Shown here piece after piece: positions 29,338-38,867 of a DNA stretch of 64,000 nt. Source of the stretch: an uncultured Pelagibacteraceae bacterium (GTDB lineage: Bacteria; Pseudomonadota; Alphaproteobacteria; Pelagibacterales; Pelagibacteraceae); the NCBI GenBank assembly GCA_902517745.1, contig CABYDS010000001.1:62001-126000 (forward strand), given 5' to 3'. The notes under the pieces were generated by a model. The model searched no databases and was not told the DNA's origin. It saw nothing but the letters and a program-made list of their open reading frames with translations. Position 1 is the stretch's first letter; each line of letters begins with the position of its first letter. The position numbers and the translations under genes are program-made.

Positions 29338-30327
29338 TTAAAGTTTGTTTGCAGCTTTTACAAGTTGATCACCAACTCCACCAGCTCCACCTGTTCTAGA
29401 AATGTAATCATCAATAACAGATGACGATGCTTTTTTAAGAGCAGAAACTTCAGAACTACTTAGGTTTACAATGTTCATTCCATTTGCTTTTGCTTCTTTG
29501 TAAGCGCCAGCTTCGATATTAGCCATGTCATCTCTTACAGCTTTTTCAGCTACTTTTGATGCTTCAGCTATAGCGTCTCTTTGTTTTTGAGTTAATGAGC
29601 TTAGCCATTTATCATTAGCAACAACAACGAATTCGATATCGCCATGATTTGTAACTGTTAAAGTATCCATTACTTGATATAATTTTCTAGACTTTACACC
29701 AGATACACCAGTCATACCTGCATCAACAGTATTTCTTTGGTAAGCTAAATATTGCTCAGATCCAGATATTAATGCTGGTTTACCACCTAAAGAACTTACA
29801 AAAGCTCCAAGTGTTTTTCCAAATACTCTAATTTTTTTATCTTTAAAGTCAGCCGGAGTTTTCATTGGACCACCATTAGATAACATAATTGCTGATCCAT
29901 AAGCTTGATAATAAAGTGGAACAGCTCCAGTTTTTGCTATTGCAGGATCAAGAATAGCTCTTATCTCAGATCCAGCTTGAGTTGCTTTTCTTACTTTTTG
30001 TTCTGAATCAAATAAGAATGGAAGATAGAAAACATCAACTTCAGGATTAGTTCCTGCAAATCTTGTTATAGATGCAACACCAGCTTCGATCGCTCCTGAA
30101 CCTACAGCTTGTGGAACCTCTTTATCTTTGTAAAGTTGTGCAGAGTCGTAAATCTCTACTTTAATGTCTGATCTTGATTCTAATTCTTTTTTAAATACCA
30201 AAAGGTTCTGACCTAAGTGAGCCTTTAATGGTAATTGAAGTGTAATTCTCATTTTTGTTTCTGCCAAACTTGCACTGGCAAAAGAAACGAAAATTAGAGA
30301 AAATATTATTCTTTTAAAGATTTTCAT
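29338..30327 (-). CDS. TRAP transporter substrate-binding protein (DctP-like)
   Basis: Signal peptide; FLFDSEQKVRKATQ, DFKDKKIRVFGKTLGAFVSSLGG, VDAGMTGV. Confidence 0.94.
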   Translation of the reverse strand: MKIFKRIIFSLIFVSFASASLAETKMRITLQLPLKAHLGQNLLVFKKELESRSDIKVEIYDSAQLYKDKEVPQAVGSGAIEAGVASITRFAGTNPEVDVFYLPFLFDSEQKVRKATQAGSEIRAILDPAIAKTGAVPLYYQAYGSAIMLSNGGPMKTPADFKDKKIRVFGKTLGAFVSSLGGKPALISGSEQYLAYQRNTVDAGMTGVSGVKSRKLYQVMDTLTVTNHGDIEFVVVANDKWLSSLTQKQRDAIAEASKVAEKAVRDDMANIEAGAYKEAKANGMNIVNLSSSEVSALKKASSSVIDDYISRTGGAGGVGDQLVKAANKL

Positions 30328-30402
30328 GTTATTTCCCTCTTTTTTGTTAAATGAGACTATTTAAGTCGACTTTAAAATTAAATACAATATTAATAATCAT
30401 CA

Positions 30403-31302
30403 ATGAATTGGATAATTGTAGCTATTTCTGGGGCTTTTTTTCAAAATCTTAGATCAACTTTACAGAAAAAACTTAATCAAAAAGTATCTACTATTGCATC
30501 TACTTATGTAAGATTTGCTTTTGCATTACCATTTGGGACAATTTTATTTTTTTTGTATTTTCAAGACTTAAATGTAATTCCTGAAATCCTTAGTCAAAAA
30601 AAATTTATATTTAACGTATTATTAGGTTCAATTTTCCAAATAATTTTTACATTTGTTTTACTCTATTTATTTAGATTTGCTAATTTTGTAGTTGGAACTT
30701 CATTGAGCAAAACTGAAGTTATTCAGGTTGCGATTTTTGAATATTTGATAATAGGGGACAAATTAAATAAATTTGGAATAACAGGTATTATCGTATCTAC
30801 AATTGGAGTAATTATACTTTCGATTAAAGATTTAAGTTTATTTCTAAAAAACTTATTTTCAAAAACAACTTTAATTGGTTTATCTGCAGGATTATTCCTA
30901 GGTTTAAGCGTTGTATATTTTAGAGCTGCAGCATTAACATTGGAAAATTTTAGTAATAACTTTGAAAAAGCTATAGCAACACTATTTTTTGGTTTAGTTA
31001 TACAAACAACATTAGTTACTATTTATTTAATTATATTTGAAAAGTCACAGTTTAAAAAATTATATGAAAACAAATACGAATGTTTGACAGCAGGGTTAGC
31101 TGGATTTCTTGCAACATTATCTTGGTTTTATGCTTTTACATTAATACAGTCTTCATTTGTTAGAGCTATCGGCCAAATAGAATTATTATTTAGTTATGTG
31201 TCTTCAAAGTATATGTTTAAAGAAAAAGTCAAAATTACAGAAATTTTAGGGATAATTATATTTGTAATAGGTGTACTAATTTTATTACTTAATAAGAGCT
31301 AA
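30403..31302 (+). CDS. EamA/DMT-superfamily transporter
   Basis: About ten hydrophobic segments in two repeats. Confidence 0.82.
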   Translation: MNWIIVAISGAFFQNLRSTLQKKLNQKVSTIASTYVRFAFALPFGTILFFLYFQDLNVIPEILSQKKFIFNVLLGSIFQIIFTFVLLYLFRFANFVVGTSLSKTEVIQVAIFEYLIIGDKLNKFGITGIIVSTIGVIILSIKDLSLFLKNLFSKTTLIGLSAGLFLGLSVVYFRAAALTLENFSNNFEKAIATLFFGLVIQTTLVTIYLIIFEKSQFKKLYENKYECLTAGLAGFLATLSWFYAFTLIQSSFVRAIGQIELLFSYVSSKYMFKEKVKITEILGIIIFVIGVLILLLNKS

Positions 31303-31634
31303 TTAATTCTCCCAAGATAATTAACCATTACAACACCAATAATAATTAAAAAAATTCCAATTAAACCGTATATATTTGGTATCTGATTATATTTAATCAT
31401 CCCGAAGACTAAAATAGCAGCCACTGTTGTCCCACTATAAGTAGCATAAGTAAAACCTACTGGTATCATAGACATTGCTTTTGCAAGTCCATACATAGTT
31501 ATACACATAAAAGCTATTGATAATATCGTTGGAGTTAATTTTGAAAATCCATCTGAAATTTTAGCAAAACTATTTGCGGCAATTCCTGTTGATATAGCTA
31601 ATACTAAATAAATATAACCAGATAATGGTTTCAT
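31299..31634 (-). CDS. Small multidrug resistance (SMR) family protein, subunit of a pair
   Basis: Four TM, GLAKAMSMIPVGFTYATYSG; ATGA overlap with the next SMR gene. Confidence 0.88.
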   Translation of the reverse strand: MKPLSGYIYLVLAISTGIAANSFAKISDGFSKLTPTILSIAFMCITMYGLAKAMSMIPVGFTYATYSGTTVAAILVFGMIKYNQIPNIYGLIGIFLIIIGVVMVNYLGRIN

Positions 31635-31966
31635 TTATTTGTTCCTAATAAGTTAACTATTAAGACACCCGATATAATTAAAATCAATCCAATTATTGTA
31701 TAAAAATTTGGTACTTGATTAAATTTTATAACACCAACAGCAGCTGTAGCAATTATACATAGGCCCGCAAAAGAGGCATACGTTATTCCAACTGGTATAC
31801 TTTTCATAACTAAAGACAAAGTATACATGCATCCAACAATTGTTACTGCTGTGATTATACTAGGTATTAATAATGTAAAACCTTGAGCACTTTTAGCAAA
31901 ACTATTTGATGCCGTTCCAAGAATTACTGCGATTAATAAAATTATATAAGCAGTTATACTATTCAT
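31631..31966 (-). CDS. SMR family protein, subunit of a pair
   Basis: Four TM, LSLVMKSIPVGITYASFAG; Met at 31966 preferred. Confidence 0.88.
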   Translation of the reverse strand: MNSITAYIILLIAVILGTASNSFAKSAQGFTLLIPSIITAVTIVGCMYTLSLVMKSIPVGITYASFAGLCIIATAAVGVIKFNQVPNFYTIIGLILIISGVLIVNLLGTNK

Positions 31967-32555
31967 TTGCCTTCGACCATTTGATTGCATCTTCCATTCT
32001 ATCATCTCCCCAGAATATTTCATTTTTTACAACAAATGACGGACTTCCAAATATTTTATTTTTTCTAGCTTTTTCTGTATTTGATAAATAAATATTATTT
32101 ATTTCCTCAGAGCTTGCCTCTGAAACAATCTTTTCTTTATCTAAGCTTAGTTTTTCGCAGATTTCACTCAAGTTGGGTTCAACAGCAGGCTCTTTTCCTT
32201 CTTGAAACCATCGTTTATACGTAAGCTGAACGTAATCTACACCCCAGTTATTTTTTAAACCTAATATTGCAATTTTATTAGCTAAATCAAATTCTGTTAA
32301 AGGGTAAGGGACTGGTGTTTTGGCAAAAAATCCATAATTTTTTGCTCGTCTTTCTATGTCTCTCCACATGTAATCTACTTTATTTTTTTTTTCTTTAGGA
32401 AAGGGAACATTGTTCATTTCTTTCATTATTGCTCTCACACTAAAAGGAGTCCAGTTAAACTTAATTTGATGTTGTTTTTCTGCTTCTAGTGCTCGAGTAA
32501 CCGAAAGATAAGTATAAGTACTTCCAATAGAAAAATAAAAATCTATAATGTTCAC
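31959..32555 (-). CDS. DsbA-family 2-hydroxychromene-2-carboxylate isomerase-like protein
   Basis: IDFYFSIGSTYTYLS start, GVDYVQLTYKRWFQEG, IFGSPSFVVKNEIFWGDDRMED. Confidence 0.88.
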   Translation of the reverse strand: MNIIDFYFSIGSTYTYLSVTRALEAEKQHQIKFNWTPFSVRAIMKEMNNVPFPKEKKNKVDYMWRDIERRAKNYGFFAKTPVPYPLTEFDLANKIAILGLKNNWGVDYVQLTYKRWFQEGKEPAVEPNLSEICEKLSLDKEKIVSEASSEEINNIYLSNTEKARKNKIFGSPSFVVKNEIFWGDDRMEDAIKWSKANE

Positions 32556-32876
32556 TTATTTTGACATTGGCGTTGCGCCAGTTTCTAAACTAATCATTTT
32601 GCCATCTTTGTATTTGTAGACTGCCATAACTGCTTCTACATTACCATCATCAAATGTTACGAACGCATGGTGAACACCAACTTCATCATTTTCATAAACA
32701 ATTCTAGTTTTATCTTGCTTGATATCACCACTCATTGCCCATTTGATAACATCACCTTTAGTTAAAACACTCCCTGATTTATGCATTGTGAATTTAAAAT
32801 CATCATGCAAAAGTTCGTTCATTGCTGCTTCATCTTTATTTTTAATTGCAGCACTATATTTTTCTAATATTGACAT
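32556..32876 (-). CDS. SnoaL/NTF2-like small protein
   Basis: YSAAIKNKDEAAMNELLHDDFKFTMHKSG, typical NTF2-like N-terminal pattern. Confidence 0.75.
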   Translation of the reverse strand: MSILEKYSAAIKNKDEAAMNELLHDDFKFTMHKSGSVLTKGDVIKWAMSGDIKQDKTRIVYENDEVGVHHAFVTFDDGNVEAVMAVYKYKDGKMISLETGATPMSK

Positions 32877-32887
32877 TTTTTTCTCCT

Positions 32888-33178
32888 TTATGCTCCTTTA
32901 ATTATTAATGTATTTGATACTGTATTATCTAATCTAATTTGTCTGATAGGTTTATATATTTCTGAATTGTACCACTCAAAAACTTTTTCATAAGATGGGA
33001 ATTTAATTACAACAGTTCTTGGATATTTCCACTCACCTTCAATGACTTCATTTTCGCCACCTCTTATTATGTACTCGCCACCAAACATTTGAGCAGTTGG
33101 AGGAGCTTTTTCCAAATACTCTTTGTAATTTTCAGGATTTAACACATTAATATTTAATATGATATATCCTGAAGGCAT
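32888..33178 (-). CDS. DUF1330-family small protein (dimeric alpha-beta barrel)
   Basis: GYIILNINVLNPENYKEYLEKAPPTAQMFGGEYIIRGG, VVIKFPSYEKVFEWYNSEIYKPIRQIR. Confidence 0.9.
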   Translation of the reverse strand: MPSGYIILNINVLNPENYKEYLEKAPPTAQMFGGEYIIRGGENEVIEGEWKYPRTVVIKFPSYEKVFEWYNSEIYKPIRQIRLDNTVSNTLIIKGA

Positions 33179-33201
33179 TACAAACCTTATTACAAAAATT
33201 A

Positions 33202-33492
33202 TTACATATCTACTTTATTTAATTCGTAGACACTATAACTTTCCATAACTTCTTTCATAACTGGAGCTGATACTGGATTGCTTCCATCTATAAAAGCTTT
33301 AAGAGCAGCTTTATCAGTCACAAAAATTTTAAACATTACTGTTTTTTTGTCAGGTGCAACTGTTCCAATTGTTTTTGATACATTTGCAACTTTCGATCTT
33401 TCTGCCATACCAGCATCTGATTGCATAAAGCCCATAAATTTTTCTAACTTACCTTCTTTTAAATGAGCTACTACTAGTGTTTCTGTTTCCAT
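33202..33492 (-). CDS. Conserved small protein, probable dimeric alpha-beta barrel
   Basis: 96 aa, VAHLKEGKLEKFMGFMQSDAGMAER; fold inferred from pattern only. Confidence 0.6.
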   Translation of the reverse strand: METETLVVAHLKEGKLEKFMGFMQSDAGMAERSKVANVSKTIGTVAPDKKTVMFKIFVTDKAALKAFIDGSNPVSAPVMKEVMESYSVYELNKVDM

Positions 33493-33519
33493 ATTTTATC
33501 CTTTCTTTATATTGATTGT

Positions 33520-33810
33520 TTATCCACTAAAATTTTCCATAAAATTTTCATGCATCGGTGTAACCTTTGCTGAATCTAAATCCACGCCTGCTTCAGCTCT
33601 TGCTGCATGAAGTTCTTTGTCATTTTTAAATGCTTCAAAACCTTCCATGGTTGCATACTTAACGATTACAGTAAATTTTGTAGGGTCTTCTTTTGATACA
33701 CCTGCAAAAATAATCGTAGCACCAAATCCTTTAATTTTTTCAGCATTCGCCTTTACCATATTCATCCAAGATGAAAATGATTTTATATTTTCTTCGATTT
33801 TTATGATCAT
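33520..33810 (-). CDS. Conserved small protein, probable dimeric alpha-beta barrel
   Basis: 96 aa, WMNMVKANAEKIKGFGATIIFAGVSKEDPTKFTVIVKYATMEGFEAF. Confidence 0.6.
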   Translation of the reverse strand: MIIKIEENIKSFSSWMNMVKANAEKIKGFGATIIFAGVSKEDPTKFTVIVKYATMEGFEAFKNDKELHAARAEAGVDLDSAKVTPMHENFMENFSG

Positions 33811-33823
33811 TTCTTTTTCCTTT

Positions 33824-34222
33824 TTATTTTACCGGTGTCATAATTTTCTGTCCTTCGACACCAATTGCAACTACAATCGCTTTAACTGGAACATTTCCAA
33901 TATTTTTCGACTCGTGTACAATTCCAACATCTTCAACAAATGCATCACCAGCTTTGAATACTTGGGTTTTTCCTTCATGAATTAATTCAATTTCACCTTG
34001 CTGAATCATAATTAGAACTGGAAATGAGTGCGTATGAGGAGTTACTGGAGCTCCTACAGGTACAGTAAATTCAAAAGCTGTTATTTTTGCTTTTCCTGTA
34101 GGGTATACAATATCATTTCCCATTCCTGTTTGACTTGTTGATAAAATTCTCTTTACATGGCTATCTGCGTAAACATTAGCTGTAAATAAACTTAAAATTA
34201 ATACTAAAATTGTTTTTTTCAT
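33824..34222 (-). CDS. Secreted cupin-domain protein
   Basis: Signal peptide (MKKTILVLILSLFTANVYA), PVTPHTHSFPVLIMIQQGEIELIHEGKTQVFKAGDAF. Confidence 0.88.
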   Translation of the reverse strand: MKKTILVLILSLFTANVYADSHVKRILSTSQTGMGNDIVYPTGKAKITAFEFTVPVGAPVTPHTHSFPVLIMIQQGEIELIHEGKTQVFKAGDAFVEDVGIVHESKNIGNVPVKAIVVAIGVEGQKIMTPVK

Positions 34223-34235
34223 TTTTTCCTTTCAG

Positions 34236-34703
34236 TTAGTTCAAATTATAAGTACCAACGATTTGATTGTAAGATTGTACAACTCCATCTTTAGCTGAAT
34301 CAATTTGCGCATAAGATGTTGTTCCACCTCCAGAAATATTCTCATATTTCCCTGTTCCACTTACAAACTTCCATCTTAATATTTTTCCCATTACGCCTTC
34401 GTAATGTGTTGTTGTAGTACTACCATCTTCAAATTTGTTTATACAAACGCCTGTCTCAAAACCTTTTCCTTTAAGTCCAACAATTGATCCAACACAATAT
34501 GATGAAGATCTGTCACCAAAAGTTGTTCCCTCAATAGCTTTATTACCAATAGTTCCTTCATATATTATCGAAAAATTGCCTTTATCATCACCTATAACTT
34601 TAGAAGTGCCAGAGAAAAAACCAGTTTGTTTAATTTGTCCTTGCTCAGCAAAAGCTGTACTCGACATAAATACGAAAATTAAAATAAAATATAATTTTTT
34701 CAT
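34236..34703 (-). CDS. Secreted hypothetical protein
   Basis: Signal peptide (MKKLYFILIFVFMSSTAFA), beta-rich, Gly-rich; no confident family. Confidence 0.65.
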   Translation of the reverse strand: MKKLYFILIFVFMSSTAFAEQGQIKQTGFFSGTSKVIGDDKGNFSIIYEGTIGNKAIEGTTFGDRSSSYCVGSIVGLKGKGFETGVCINKFEDGSTTTTHYEGVMGKILRWKFVSGTGKYENISGGGTTSYAQIDSAKDGVVQSYNQIVGTYNLN

Positions 34704-34709
34704 AAACTC

Positions 34710-35084
34710 TTACTTCTTAATTGCATTGAACATGCTTAGTGTGTCATCAAACGCAATAAATAATGTCAGTTTACCATCATCGCCTACTTCAAAATAATGA
34801 CCAAAAATAGTATCCATGCCATCTGCCTTAGCAGTTGCTTTAACAAACACTTTATTCCCCTCACTAATCATCATATCAGGGGTTACTGAAAAATTACTCC
34901 AAAGATTTGGAACTTGCATCATGGTTTTCATATATGCCTCTTTGCCTTTATGAGTTCCTGACATTGGATGCTTATCCCCAGGATAAATCCAAGTGATATC
35001 ATCATGTACCATTTCCATAAATCCCTCCATATCTCCTTTGCCAAAAAGTTCATATCCTTTTTTAACTACTTCTTTTGCGTCCAT
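34710..35084 (-). CDS. SnoaL/NTF2-like protein
   Basis: VKKGYELFGKGDMEGFMEMVHDDITWIYPG; YFEVGDDGKLTLF. Confidence 0.85.
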   Translation of the reverse strand: MDAKEVVKKGYELFGKGDMEGFMEMVHDDITWIYPGDKHPMSGTHKGKEAYMKTMMQVPNLWSNFSVTPDMMISEGNKVFVKATAKADGMDTIFGHYFEVGDDGKLTLFIAFDDTLSMFNAIKK

Positions 35085-35166
35085 AAAATTTCCTTAATTT
35101 TTTAATTATTATTATTTATTGTAAGTTAAAAATGTAATGGTTTTATTACAGTGCTGATATGCGTGA

Positions 35167-36168
35167 TTATATCCAATCGGGATAAGGCAAACCTTTTTCA
35201 ATTAAAAAAGGCTTATTAAACATCTTTGAGTTGTATCTGTCTGATTTGTCGCAAAGAATAGTGACAATAGTTTTTCCTGGTCCTAATTTTTTACCCAATC
35301 TTATTGCGCCTGCAATATTTACTCCACAACTTGTTCCAAGACTTAAACCTTCATTTTTGATTAAATCATATAGTATTGGCAAAGACTCTTTATCTTCAAT
35401 TGAAAAGGCTCCATCTATTTTTGCTTCTGCAAAATTAGCAGTTACTCTGCTGGATCCAATGCCTTCAGTTATTGATCCACCTTCAGCTTTTAACTCACCG
35501 TTTTCAATGTGATTGTAAAGAGAGGATCCCTTTGGATCTGATAGATAAATTTTTATATCTTTATTTTTTTCTTTTAAAAAACTACTTACTCCACCAATTG
35601 TTCCCCCAGTTCCAGAAGAACATACAAATCCATCAACTTTACCTTCAGTTTGTTCCCATATCTCAGGACCCGTTGTATTATAGTGACCTTTTGAGTTTGC
35701 TGTATTATCAAATTGATTTGCCCAAACAACTCCGTGATTATTTGAACTTTTTAGGTCTTCAGCCATTCTAGCAGCAACTTTAACAAAGTTATTTTCATCT
35801 TTATAAGGTTTTGGTGGAACTAATTTTAAATCTGCACCAATATTTCTTAATGTATCTTTTTTTTCTTGAGTTTGATTATCATTCATTACAATAATCGTTT
35901 TGTAACCAAGTGAATTTCCAATAAGGCATAAACCAATGCCAGTGTTTCCTGCAGTTCCTTCTACAATTATTCCACCTTTAGATATTAATTTTTTTTGTTC
36001 AGCATCCCTTATTAAAGCAAGTGCTGCTCTGTCTTTTACAGATCCTCCTGGATTTAAATATTCGGCTTTACCATAAATGTTACAGCCAGTTATTTCAGAT
36101 GCAGCTTTCAGTTTTATTAAAGGAGTATTTCCAATTGATTGGATAAAATCATCCTTGTAATTTTTCAT
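35167..36168 (-). CDS. cysK: Cysteine synthase A
   Basis: SIGNTPLIKL, NPGGSVKDRAA, EGTAGNTGIGL, SSGTGGTIGG, GTSCGVN. Confidence 0.94.
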   Translation of the reverse strand: MKNYKDDFIQSIGNTPLIKLKAASEITGCNIYGKAEYLNPGGSVKDRAALALIRDAEQKKLISKGGIIVEGTAGNTGIGLCLIGNSLGYKTIIVMNDNQTQEKKDTLRNIGADLKLVPPKPYKDENNFVKVAARMAEDLKSSNNHGVVWANQFDNTANSKGHYNTTGPEIWEQTEGKVDGFVCSSGTGGTIGGVSSFLKEKNKDIKIYLSDPKGSSLYNHIENGELKAEGGSITEGIGSSRVTANFAEAKIDGAFSIEDKESLPILYDLIKNEGLSLGTSCGVNIAGAIRLGKKLGPGKTIVTILCDKSDRYNSKMFNKPFLIEKGLPYPDWI

Positions 36169-36743
36169 TATTCTTTTTCCTCATTGCCATTTGTAACAGC
36201 ATAAGGTTTAAATTCTTCAGTTGCTGTTCCAACATTCTTAGCAGGTATTCCTACCATAACAGCATTTTCAGGAACATTTTTTGTTACAACTGCATTAGCA
36301 CCAATTCTTGCATTTTTCCCTACAACTACAGGCCCCAAAATTTGTGCCCCTGAACCAACAACAACATTATCATGAAGAGTAGGGTGTCTTTTAATTTCTC
36401 TTTGATCATTGGAATTTATGCTTGGAGATATTCCACCTAAAGTAACCATATGATAAATTGTTACGTTATCTGCAATGTCAGATGTTTCACCTATAACGAC
36501 GCCCATACCGTGATCAATAAATAAATTTTTACCTATCTTAGCTCTTGGATGAATTTCAATACCAGTTAAAAATCTTGAAAATTGAGAAATTATTCTTGCG
36601 ATAAGATCGAATTTTGCAGTAGCAAAAAAATTTGCAATTCTGTGAAAAAATACAGCCTTAACGCCAGGGTACGTTAATATTACACTTAACTTAGATCTTG
36701 CCGCTGGATCCCTATCAATAATTGATTGCAAATAGTCATTCAT
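36168..36743 (-). CDS. cysE: Serine O-acetyltransferase
   Basis: [60 protein letters not shown], hexapeptide repeats; TAATG coupling to cysK. Confidence 0.95.
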   Translation of the reverse strand: MNDYLQSIIDRDPAARSKLSVILTYPGVKAVFFHRIANFFATAKFDLIARIISQFSRFLTGIEIHPRAKIGKNLFIDHGMGVVIGETSDIADNVTIYHMVTLGGISPSINSNDQREIKRHPTLHDNVVVGSGAQILGPVVVGKNARIGANAVVTKNVPENAVMVGIPAKNVGTATEEFKPYAVTNGNEEKE

Positions 36744-36780
36744 AGACTGCCTATATAGTTATTAATGTTGGAATTTAAAG

Positions 36781-37476
36781 TTAATTAATATTGTCTAAAG
36801 TAAGCCCTTTTACATTAGCTGGCACTGCGACATCCATCATTTTTGGATTTGCAAGATTTAGATTATTCATTATATCCGCGTATTCTTCCTTTGAACTTAC
36901 TTGTAATCTTGGATTATTATTTTTTTCATTTTCAATAGTGGAAAATTTCTTGCCATTATAATCATGAGCTGGAAATACGAGAGTTTTTTCGGGTAATTTT
37001 AATAATTTATTAAATATAGAATCATAAGCATCGTAAGCATTACCATTTTGAAAATCTGTTCTACCACTTCCATTTATTAAAAGTGTATCTCCAGTAAAAA
37101 CTCTATCATTCATCAAAAAACTATAAGAGCAGTCAGTATGACCAGGAGTATAAATTGCTTGAAGTTCAACTTCTTCAACTTTAATCTTTTCACCATCTTT
37201 AATTCTTAGATCTATAACTTCTGATTTAGATTTTTCTCCCATAACTCTTATACAGTTTGTTCTTTTATTTAATTCATTTAAAGCTGATATATGATCAGCA
37301 TGAATGTGAGTATCAATTACTTTTACAAGTTTAAGATCTAAATTATTTAAAATAGTTGAATACTCATCAGAATGTTCAATGACCGGATCTATTATTAATG
37401 CTTCTCTACCTTCACCACTTGCAATTATGTAAGTGTATGTAGAAGACTTTTGATCGAAAAGTTGTTCAAATATCAT
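36781..37476 (-). CDS. MBL-fold hydrolase, ETHE1/persulfide dioxygenase-like
   Basis: FDQKSSTYTYIIA, DTHIHADHISALNEL, YTPGHTDCSYSF, FTGDTLLINGSGRTDFQNGNA, FPAHDYNGK. Confidence 0.9.
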   Translation of the reverse strand: MIFEQLFDQKSSTYTYIIASGEGREALIIDPVIEHSDEYSTILNNLDLKLVKVIDTHIHADHISALNELNKRTNCIRVMGEKSKSEVIDLRIKDGEKIKVEEVELQAIYTPGHTDCSYSFLMNDRVFTGDTLLINGSGRTDFQNGNAYDAYDSIFNKLLKLPEKTLVFPAHDYNGKKFSTIENEKNNNPRLQVSSKEEYADIMNNLNLANPKMMDVAVPANVKGLTLDNIN

Positions 37477-37550
37477 AAATACCTAACTTTATAAAAGTTT
37501 GCTTAGTAAAACAATCTTTCATATAATATTTTTTTTATAAGGAGGAGACA

Positions 37551-38210
37551 ATGTTAAAAATAAATAGTATGTGTCCTGATTTTCAAGCTAAAACAACTGA
37601 AGGAGATATTTCTTTTCACGAATGGTTAGGTGATAGTTGGGGAGTTATTTTTTCACACCCTAAAGATTTTACACCAGTTTGTACTACAGAACTTGGTGCT
37701 TTAGGTTTAATGAAAGATGAATTCGATAAAAGAAATGTCAAAGTAATTGGTTTAAGCGTTGATGGGGTAGAGGATCATAAAAAATGGCTAGATGATATTA
37801 AAGATGTATCTGGTACAAAACCAAATTATCCAATTATTGCTGATGAAGATTTAAAAGTAGCAAAATTGTTTAATATGTTGGAAGCAGATGCTGGAACAAC
37901 CTCAATGGGTAGAACTGCAGTTGATAATGAAACTGTAAGAACTATTTTTGTAATCAGACCTGATAAGAGAATTGGATTATATCTTACATATCCTATGGCA
38001 ACTGGAAGAAACTTTTTAGAGATTTTGCGTGCAATAGACTCTATGCAGCTAACAGCTAAACATAAAGTAGCTACTCCTGCTAATTGGAAAAAGGGAGAGG
38101 ATGTTGTTATTTTGCCAGCGATTAAAGATGATGAAGCTAAAAAAATATATCCAGATGGATGGGAAACTGTAAAACCTTATCTAAGAAAGGTTCCAGATCC
38201 TTCTAAGTAA
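37551..38210 (+). CDS. Peroxiredoxin, 1-Cys/Prx6 subfamily
   Basis: GVIFSHPKDFTPVCTTELG; extended C-terminal Prx6-type domain. Confidence 0.95.
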   Translation: MLKINSMCPDFQAKTTEGDISFHEWLGDSWGVIFSHPKDFTPVCTTELGALGLMKDEFDKRNVKVIGLSVDGVEDHKKWLDDIKDVSGTKPNYPIIADEDLKVAKLFNMLEADAGTTSMGRTAVDNETVRTIFVIRPDKRIGLYLTYPMATGRNFLEILRAIDSMQLTAKHKVATPANWKKGEDVVILPAIKDDEAKKIYPDGWETVKPYLRKVPDPSK

Positions 38211-38211
38211 A

Positions 38212-38865
38212 TTGGATAAAAATATTTTAAACCGACAATCTCAGCATTGGGAAACTAATTTCTCAAATAAGCCTGAGATGTTTGGTTTAGAACCAAGTTT
38301 ACCTGCAAAAAAAGCTTTAAATATTTTCAAAGAAAACAATTGTTCTAAAATTGTTGAGTTAGGAGCAGGCCTAGGAAGAGATAGCATTTACTTTGGAAAA
38401 AATTCGATAAATGTTACTGCATTAGATTATAGTGAAAATGGAATTAAAATTATCAATGAAAAAATAAAAAAAGAAAATCTAATATCTTCAATTTCAACAT
38501 TAAAATTTGACATAAGAGAAGACTTACCATTTGAAACTAATTCAGTTGACGCTTGTTATTCACATATGCTTTATTGCATGGCTTTAACCCAGAAAGATTT
38601 GGACAAACTTAATAGCGAAATTCATAGAATTTTAAAACCTGGAGGATTAAATATTTACACAGTCAGAAATACTGATGATGGAGACTATAAAAAAGGAATT
38701 CATAGAGGAGAAGATCTATACGAAATAGATGGTTTTATTATTCATTTTTTTTCTAAAGATAAAATACTGAATTTAACAAATGGATTTAAAAACTTAAATA
38801 TTGAGTATTTTGAAGAAGGATCATTTCCAAGAAAATTATATTTTATTTGTAATAAAAAAAATTGA
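38212..38865 (+). CDS. Class I SAM-dependent methyltransferase
   Basis: KIVELGAGLGRDSIYFGK, ALDYSENGIKI, ILKPGGLNIYTVRN; TTG start. Confidence 0.88.
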   Translation: MDKNILNRQSQHWETNFSNKPEMFGLEPSLPAKKALNIFKENNCSKIVELGAGLGRDSIYFGKNSINVTALDYSENGIKIINEKIKKENLISSISTLKFDIREDLPFETNSVDACYSHMLYCMALTQKDLDKLNSEIHRILKPGGLNIYTVRNTDDGDYKKGIHRGEDLYEIDGFIIHFFSKDKILNLTNGFKNLNIEYFEEGSFPRKLYFICNKKN

Positions 38866-38867
38866 AT

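Noticed and set aside
30363-30372. AAGTCGACTT palindrome between dctP-like and DMT genes
   Set aside because: 10-bp palindrome only; weak without conservation data, though its location in a divergent promoter region is suitable.
33617-33985. 122-aa plus-strand ORF
   Set aside because: Antisense across two supported small genes; no family resemblance.
34435-34797. 120-aa plus-strand ORF
   Set aside because: Antisense across two supported minus-strand genes.
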